Assembly (NCBI GenBank): GCA_944472155.2
Contig: OX235277.1
Span: 7,946,804 to 8,010,803, forward strand
Direction: 5' to 3'
DNA from: Trichobilharzia szidati
Taxonomy: Eukaryota > Platyhelminthes > Trematoda > Strigeidida > Schistosomatidae
Length of the DNA: 64,000 nucleotides
The position numbers were made by a program, and so were the translations under genes. Below are positions 47,701 to 56,700 of the stretch, piece after piece. Within the stretch, counting starts at the first letter, position 1, and each line of letters begins with the position of its first letter. Below the pieces are notes generated by a model. That model searched no databases and was not told where the DNA came from. It saw nothing but the letters and a program-made list of their open reading frames with translations.

Positions 47701-50700
47701 AGGAATAGTAATATCGAAGAACAATAGAATTTTATTGGATATTATAAATCAAAAGGAGTGGATGCATCTGCGCCAGCCATTAGTTTTTACCATCTCGAAG
47801 ACCCCAACCAGAGAGTCAGGAAGTTTACACCTTCCTACGTGGCTTAAACTAGTTGTTATGGGTTTCGCTGACTGATGATGGCATGTTTTGGTTTGACCAC
47901 CACCAGCTCTTTTCCAACCTAATTCTATATCCGCTAATATTTCTCGCGGAGGGAGGTGATGATCAGGAATGCGTAACACATGTCCTAACCATCTCAATCG
48001 GTGTAGTAGCTTCACAACCTCCTTACCTAGCACTCGACGCCTAACCTTAATATTGCTCATCTTATTATACCACTTAACACATAGGAGAGATAGAACGCAG
48101 ACATCTATGATCAAAGACAGCTAGCTAGCCTTTTCATGTCTTCCACTTCCAATGGCCAGGTCTCATAGCCATAAAGGAGGATGGCGCGGACTGCTGAGCA
48201 ATACAGACGCCCTTTTGTCAATAGTCGGATATCACGTCTACACCAGAGATGACGTAGGTTGGCAGATAAATGCGAGACGAGCCTTCTGTATGCTTTGGCT
48301 GAGATTTCATCAGAGACCATCCCGTCGGGGAGCCAGTTAACAGCCAGCTCACGATTCGGTTTGTGTCAAGGAAAGCTTATTTAACAAAAAGGTATCTGGG
48401 TACATATATACGTGTATACATTTTTTGTATTTGATTGTTTGTTTCTTCTTGTTATTATTTTAGAATAATAAACCTCTGCTGACAAAAGCTGATAACAGTA
48501 AATTCGCTTTGCTAGGCCAAATGTTTCTATGTGAAGGGAAACCTGGACCGGTAAGTGAAATAACAAAACAAAAGTGTTTAATTCTTTTTAACTTTATTAG
48601 TCATTTAATTGGTGGATGTTGACTAGCAGTGGAATCCAGGATAAAGCGCGTTTCGTCGTATTTGAGACTCGTCAGCTGGATGTACCTGCATTTCTCAGTG
48701 AGTGATGATGTTCCCACTGAGGCTCGAGCCCCATGCCCACAGTTTCAAATGTCAAAGCGTTATCCACTAGACCACTTAGGCCACGAGAGCCACCTCTTGT
48801 GCAATGGGTCATATTAATTTGATTGAAACTATGGGCACTGCGTTCGAGCCTCAGTGGGAACATCATCACTCACTGGGGAATGCAGGTACATCCAGTTGAC
48901 GATTCCCAAATAGGACGAAATAAGCATCTTGGATTCCACTGCTAGTCACCATCCACCAATTAAATACCTATTAAATGCCCAGACATCGTCGAAGCATCTG
49001 CTTAAGAAGCCGATATGTCAACCTGAGACCGAGCACTTCGGTCCAATCAATCGACGGGAAAATCTAAAATTCAATTAAATTTATTAGTCATTGTTTACTT
49101 ATCAGTAGAATATTGTCTAAATGCATCTCGTTCTGTATACTTTATACCTCGTCCATCATCAAACGGTGGATTAGACGCATGACAGTGGTTACTTATTAAC
49201 TATCTAGTGTCCAATCAAAGCATTCAGCACACTCCTCATATTACTTATTATTGTCCCGTTGGGTTACGAGTAGAACGAAATAGAGTGGCCTTCAACACCA
49301 CGTCTCCACTTTGTTCTATTTTCTGTTGCCCCCTTTAGCTGGTCCCGTGATTGCCCGTAATCCCTCATCCTCTCCTCGCCATACGATCTCCTGCCTGTCA
49401 CCCTTGGACCTGCGCCCAACTCGTCGTTTACCATTCGAGTGATGGCATGGAGCACGATGTTGTTGGATGATTTCCTCAGCGTGTGTCTGATGCATCTCCA
49501 TTTTCTTCCGATATATTTGTTGAAAAATAATTTCTTGGTTAGTTTGTTCTCATAGTTTCGCGTTGGTAATTCTTTGTGGCCGACCGGCAATCTGATCTTC
49601 AGAATGGAGTTACAGGAGGCAGCTGTGGTGGTTGATCTTTAGTCTGGGAACAAATCAATCAGAACTGGCCAACATAAGCCATCGATATCCAGTCTGGAAA
49701 TAAACCAATCAGAGTAGGCCTCCGTAAAATAGCTTCCAGTATTTTTGATTGGACAGTAGTAACTAATGTGATGTGTCTAGTCCTTTCTTCAGTGTAGACT
49801 GAATTCTATCAGTCAGTCAGGTTTGTAATGTGGCCACCATTCTAGGTAGCTCGTCATCACGGTGCATATTGATTTGATGATAATAGATGGTTGATCATGA
49901 ATACAGACTGATTGACATATCCTTGATGATATTTTGATTCATGAAGTATTGCGTAAGGCATACTTTTCGGTTGTGTGTTCTTGTTTAAGTAGTGCGGGCT
50001 GGGGAACAATTGGTAGGTTGTCGTATAGTGTCGTTGTTGTTGTTGCCATAGTGAAGCGGTATTCGTGATCAGTGCGTCTGTCACTAACTTGGCGTTCCTA
50101 TTTCAACCTCAGCGTATTGCAAATCACAATGCACACACACACACACTCAACTGTTCACTCTACACTCAGGCTCTATCGAAAGGCGTAGACAGTCAGTGCT
50201 GTATCATCGCTTGAGTATTTTGGTGGCTATCGCCTCCGAAAACGTGGTGGCTCCCACTTCCCTGGCAACCTTAGTTCCCGTTCCAATTTTAGTCATCATA
50301 ATCATCATCCCATTACATAATTATCTATTTTATCGTCATTATTATCATTATTTCTCTCTGAATGTTTTGTATTTATTATTTACCACACATACACACACCC
50401 ACAGGTCATTGAACTGATTGTCTCTGGTCGACTCAAAGAAGGGAAATTCGATGCAATGATTCGTGAAGCCTTGCATGCTAGATATAGTACTGCAAAGAAT
50501 CCTGTTGGTTTGGGTGGAGTTATAGTGCAAGAGAAAGGCAAATCATTTTATCATGTCCTTGTAAGTGTAATATTTAACCCTCCCTTCTTTTTCTACCTAT
50601 ATGTGTATATATATATCTTTATTTGGTTGGAGAATTTCATCATGGGCTGACATCAGTTAGAGAACCGTTGAAAAAGCAGCTGAGAGTACTGGACAGCTAT

Positions 50701-53700
50701 TTCATCCACCTAGTTTGGGAATCTGGCTCAGCATGGGTTCGAACCCAGGACCTTCTGGTTACAAGTCATCAGCCACTGGGACCCGATCCAAAGGTGCCAG
50801 TCCATGAATTCTAAATTTCGCCAATTCATGCACGACATAGCGTGACCAATTCGCAATGTCTTCTTCGATGAGTTACTGCCTCATCTTCAACCTGCTGTAC
50901 CCTACTGGTCACGGCTTCCTCTGTAGAACCCCAGGTAACCGCCTACCTAAATAGGGCCAGTCGCTAGTGAGCATCAAATCGATTTTCAAGTATTGGTTTT
51001 AGTAGGGATTTTGTCTGATTGGTAGGAGGATTTCATCATGAGCTGACATCAGTTATAGTATCATTGGGAAACCTACCAGGGAGTACTGGGCAGCTGTGTT
51101 TCATCCTAGCGCTTGGGGCTGTTCATCAGTACGCACCCACCAGGTTTCGAAACCAGGACCTTCTGGTTACAAGGCGAGCTTGTAGACCAATCAATCAAAC
51201 AAAATCCCTACAAAACCCATACTTCAAAAAACATTTGTTTACTGTGAAAACACCAAATTTGGTACAATATAGACACACCAGAAAGATGCGCCACACAATA
51301 ATATTAATAAAACAACATGTAAAAAAGAAAAATAGGTAGAGAATCAATAAAGAAATTTATCTGGGAGGGAAGCAATTATATTTAACAAGATTAAAAAAAA
51401 TTTGTCAGTTATTGTCAGAAAGGGAAGAAAGAAGAAAATTGCAGCACGTCCGCTATTAGTGATTGCGATTCTTGGCTATATCATCAGACGATAACGTTTC
51501 CAGCCAGTGATTCGAGTTATCTCTTGGACTCTAACCAAGGAGCTGTAACGCACCAACTAATGCGCTAACTTGCCAAAAATATCCTTTATCCTTTGGACGC
51601 CACGTCATGGGCTGGTCACCTCTCCACTTTTTCCATCCTGTCCGACGACTAGCGAACAGAAGCTGGTACGGAAGCTGACTTTGGAAAAGCCTATGACAGT
51701 GCCAGTCGAGAAGTAGTAACTTGGGGACTGCCTCAACAATACAGAGTGCAGGGACGGAAACATTTATAAACCCCGTTCAAGAGCTACTTGGTGGTGTCAC
51801 ATGTTAAGTGTCTTACAATGAAATAGGTCACTGGAATCTCTGGAGGTAAAGACATGATAGAGGTAAAGCTGTCAACTATCACCGACGATCTTCCCGGTTG
51901 TAGTAGACAAGGTCATGCGACAGTTAGTGGGGAGTGAAAAGAAAACTGCACGATGAACCGACAAAGAGGCTGTAGATGATTTAGATTTCGCGACTGTTTA
52001 ATGCGTCATACTGCACAAACTCCGGAGACTTACAAGTAAAGGTCGGCAGCAAACGCAAGATTTCAGAAGAACTTGAAGAAAGCGGAGGTGGTGAGGGTAT
52101 CCGACCAACAAAATAGACCAGTCATCATCATTGTCAGCGAGAGAGAGATCTTAAGATATTCGTCTCATTCCCTCGTTTTGGCAGCACCGTTTCATCAACT
52201 ACAAGTAGCTGACTGGCCGGATTCAACATAGAACTTTGCACAGATGTACAGCAGTCCAAGGTGTCAAACTCCATGTAGCACATAAAGCAAGAGAAGGGAG
52301 TAAAGAAAGTTTCAAAAGAGAGAGAGAGAGATAATAAACAGAGATATGGGGCAAAAAGAATAGTAATATGGAAAAACGATAGAGTACTTTAATTGGATAT
52401 AACGAATCACAAAGAGTGAATCCATCTGCTCCATCCTTTGAGAACGATTTTGAGCCATTTCACCAATTATCTCCAGCCTTCATTGGTTTTTACTATCCTG
52501 AAGACCCCAGCCAGGAAGTCTACACCTCCCTACGTGGCCGGCTTAAACTAATTGTTATGGATTTCATTGACTGGTGAAGTCATGTTTCGGTTTGACCACC
52601 ACTAGGTCTTTTCCACTAGAAGGGGCACGAATGACGATGTCAAATCTTTAGCTACGATCGGATCAGGTAAGTGAGATAGGTGTCCATTACTATGAAATCA
52701 CTTTGGAGATCCATAGAGTTGTTCAACATGGCGAACAAGGTTCGAATTCTCATTACTCATGTCAAGTCATCGCATCCATATGATACGATGACTTGGTTCA
52801 CGCGTCTCTAGAAGTACTAACAACTGTTGACAGCGAACTTCCATCAACAGCCTCCTTCGCTAGGTATTGAAGATCCGCGATAAGGAGATCCGGAAGGTAG
52901 TGAATGAGCCAAGAACCTACTCCGCGAGAAATACCTAGAATAAAATGGAGGCGGATTGGAAACACCCTGAGGAGCCTATTGAGCGGCATCGTACTACAAG
53001 CCCTCGAGTAGTATCAGAATTTGAGCTATGGTTTGGGTGTCCGAGTCCGATAAAGATTGTATGAAGCAAGTTGAAAGGGATTGCAGCTCCAAAAGTGTAT
53101 ATTAACGCTGCTGCAGTTTAAAAGCTTGTAGTTGAACCTTGGTTGTGCGGTGGCATGCTGTTGCTTGTTTGTGGTTTTGGTTACAATCAGAACTTGTGTT
53201 GGGCTCGGTGTAGTATTGGTTGTGCAGCCTTTCAGCCCTGTATCTGTGTAAACGGGCGCTAATGGAGATGGGTGAGATTGTCTTGCTATCTAATGGCATC
53301 CTTTCGGATACCTTTAACTGGGTGTCAGGAGCAGATGGTATTTTTACTGTAAACAAATTTGAGTGGTCGAGGCCGGCTTTCGTGCCTATTAATTCTTCCA
53401 TGGAATAATGAAATAGAATTTCGGTTCTATTTTGTTGGTTTTGGATCCGAAGTAATGGTGAAGAGGGATAGACAGGGACACATTTGTATGGAGGTGTTAG
53501 AGGTGAAATTCTGGGGTCCTCGCCAGATAAACTACAGCGAAAGCGCTTGTCAAGAAAGTTTCCATTGATCAGAAGTGAAAGTCCGAGCTTGGAAGATGAT
53601 CAGTGACCATAAACTGTACCAACTGACGACCCGCTATGCTTCTGTAGTTGACACTGTTGGCAGTCCCAAGGAAACTTTTGAGTCTTTGAGTTCTGGGGAA

Positions 53701-56700
53701 ATTATGGTTGCAGAGCTGAAACATAAAGGAATTGACGGGAAGGCACCACCAGGAGTGTGGCCTGTAGTTGCGGAGGACCGACTGTTGGTTGGGACGTAAG
53801 CGGAGACTGTGAAAATCATCGATGGGCAATGCAGGCCTTCCTTCTTCTAACAGACCTTTTCAAACGGACTGCACACATACGACTACCTGCTGGGATCCAG
53901 TGAAGAAGCGATTTTTCTGCCCTAACACTCAATGCTATCCTTACACCTGCGAGTCCTTGCGAACTAACTGAAGAATTTCCTGACACCCTTAAGGTAAATT
54001 TCGCAGACTAACCTTGTTAGGCATATGGGGTTAAGTGAGTAACCACACTCAGATCTTGTATGTGTGTCTGCGAAACACAACATCCATCCGTAGCTCGAGA
54101 CGCCTGAGTTCTGGTTAGTGATGTCTGTTGTCCGATTCGGCATAGGGGCGTGATGTTAAATACACCAATATGAAGTTGGCGGCATGTCTTTAACGCGGAT
54201 AAAGGCGAATGATGATCAGGAGGGCCTCGTGTGCTTTCGGATGTTTTTGGGAGAGAACCGACTGTAGTGAAGATGTTTTGTTGCACCCCCCCTTATGTCC
54301 CAATTGGAGAGCAAGAAACGCAAATTAATATGATGCGCCTATTTTACTCTTACCTTAGTGACATATTTTTGTTTTTTTTTAAAATTTTTATTCTCATTAA
54401 AGCCGGAATTCGCTCAGGAACCTCTTGACTCAGGGGATAAAGTTCGTAATTGGATTAAAATGTTTGAAATGGATTCTCCTGTTATCTCAGTCGGTATAGC
54501 AGTATCACATGATCCGGTAAGTGTATTGTTTTAAACTGTGACACCAAAATAAAAGACAAATTCAGCGAAGAAAATTTTCTTTATCGACGAAATCATCTTC
54601 AGAGGCTATACAGTCGTATTTATGCTTACAAAAAATATAAAGTGGTCTATTATTGAGTAATAGGGGGTGATATAATTGATATAATTACTCAGAAGTGGCT
54701 TTAGAAGTGAAAATTAAAAGTTGTAAATGTGTGTTTATAAATTCACTTGCTCGTGGGGAGCTAGTTATATTGGCTGCACAGAGCGCATGCTTTCCAAGTG
54801 CATCTCTGAACATTATCCGGAATGGTTAACAAAAGGACAATGAAAGACAATTACTAGCTCAATTCTCGAGCACTTGGTGAACCCAGGCCATGTAGCTCCA
54901 ACAGAGTCGTCTTTCAAGATCATCCACAAGGTGAAGCCAAATGGTACAAAGGGAGTCAGGTTTCGGCTTTTGTGTATGGTGGAGGCGCTGGTAATTCGTC
55001 AATACAACCCTGAACTCTGTATACAGAAAAGTTTGTGCAGTCTCTTATTCTACCTTGGTCTTAACCTCTTCACTAATCGTTCCCTGTAAAAGAGAATTTG
55101 ATTTTTTTTGTAATTTGTAATTTTACTTTTATTTTGCTTTTGCTTTTATAATTAATTCACTGTTATCAATCTCATATGTTCCTTTTGTACATTTTCACAC
55201 CCTCTTCACACTTGTTAAGTTGACACTCAACTCTAAGTCAATAGCAATTTTAACCTTATCAAATTTCTTTGTGCTGTTGAGTACTACGTAATTTACAACT
55301 TTTAACTTTCACTTCTAAAGCCACTTCCGGGTAATTATATCAGTTATGTCACCCGCCGCTATTACTCGAAAATAGACCACTATATATTTTTTGGTAAATA
55401 TAAATACGACTGTACAGCCTCTGAAGATGATTTTGTCGATAAAGAAAATTTTCTTCTCTGAATTTTTCTTTTATTTTCTTCATGACTCAATGGGTATTTT
55501 CGGTGATGTGACACCAAATTTTTCCTTACGAAAGAAAGTTAGTGCTTTTTCGGTCAAATCTAGTATTCAAAACATCAAGCGCAGTGGATTGATTAGAAAA
55601 CAGTTTTATTTTCCACCTGGTCTCTTACCCCAGGACCCATTCGGGTTACAAGGCAAGCTCTTAGACCATTCAGTCACTGGGATCGGCTCGATTCACTGGC
55701 TAACCCATGAATTCTAACTCATACCAATTCGCGAATTTCAGCTCGTCTGGCACCAGCCATCAATGTCATCGCTGGCGAGTATTTGTCCTCATTCTGGCTC
55801 GACCTGTGGGCAGTCGCTAGCGAGTTTCATTTTGTTACAGCATCACGATCTGTCTTTGCATTTTGTGTAGAAGTAAGTGATGAAATTAAGGTTAAGGATC
55901 AAGTAATATGCGTCGTAGTCTTTTAAAGTTCGATTCTACTGTGTGTCTATTAATCAAGAGACATATGGGCTGGTGCAATAGGCCATAATGAGGTCTAAAC
56001 ACTTTTCATTTCAGAACAAATCATCCTACTGTGTAATATTTATTACTATTATTACTTATTTAGATTTTCTCGTCGATTGTTTGGACCGAAGTGCTCGATC
56101 TCAGGTTGGCATATCGGCTCCTTGTGCAAATGCTTCGACGATGTTTGGTCATGGAACTTGAAGTCAATTAGTGGATAGTGACTAGCAGCAGTGGAATCCA
56201 CTAGGATGCATATTTCGTCCTATTTGGGACTCGTCACTGAGTGTACCTGTGAGGAGAAAATCTAAATCGAAGCAAATGATTAAAATGACCTGTTTCACAA
56301 GAAAGAGGTGGCTGTAGTGGCCCAGGTGGTCTAGTGGATAAAGCTTTGGTGTTTGGAATGATGGGCACTGAGTTCGAGCCTCGGGGGGCGGGGAACACCA
56401 TCACTCACTCACTCACTCACTCACTCACTCACTCACTCACTCACTCACTCACTCACTCACTCACTCACTCACTCACTCACTCACTCACTCACTCACTCAC
56501 TCACTCACTCACTCACTCACTCACTCACTGAGGAGTGCAAGTACATCCAGATGATGAGTCCTAGGTAGGACGAAATGCATATGCTGGTAGATCCCATTGC
56601 TAGTCACCATCCACCAATTGAATATTTATTACATTTTAAATAATCTTTTGGATAAATTTTTCTTCATCAGGCTCTATAGGTATATGTCCATAGTCGTTTA

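Noticed and set aside
56401..56528. CRISPR array
   Set aside because: The only regularly repeated short units are pure microsatellites without spacers. The organism is a metazoan.
56334..56531. Open frame encoding a long HSLT repeat
   Set aside because: It is a translation of the TCAC microsatellite in an Sm-alpha SINE, open in several frames by composition only.
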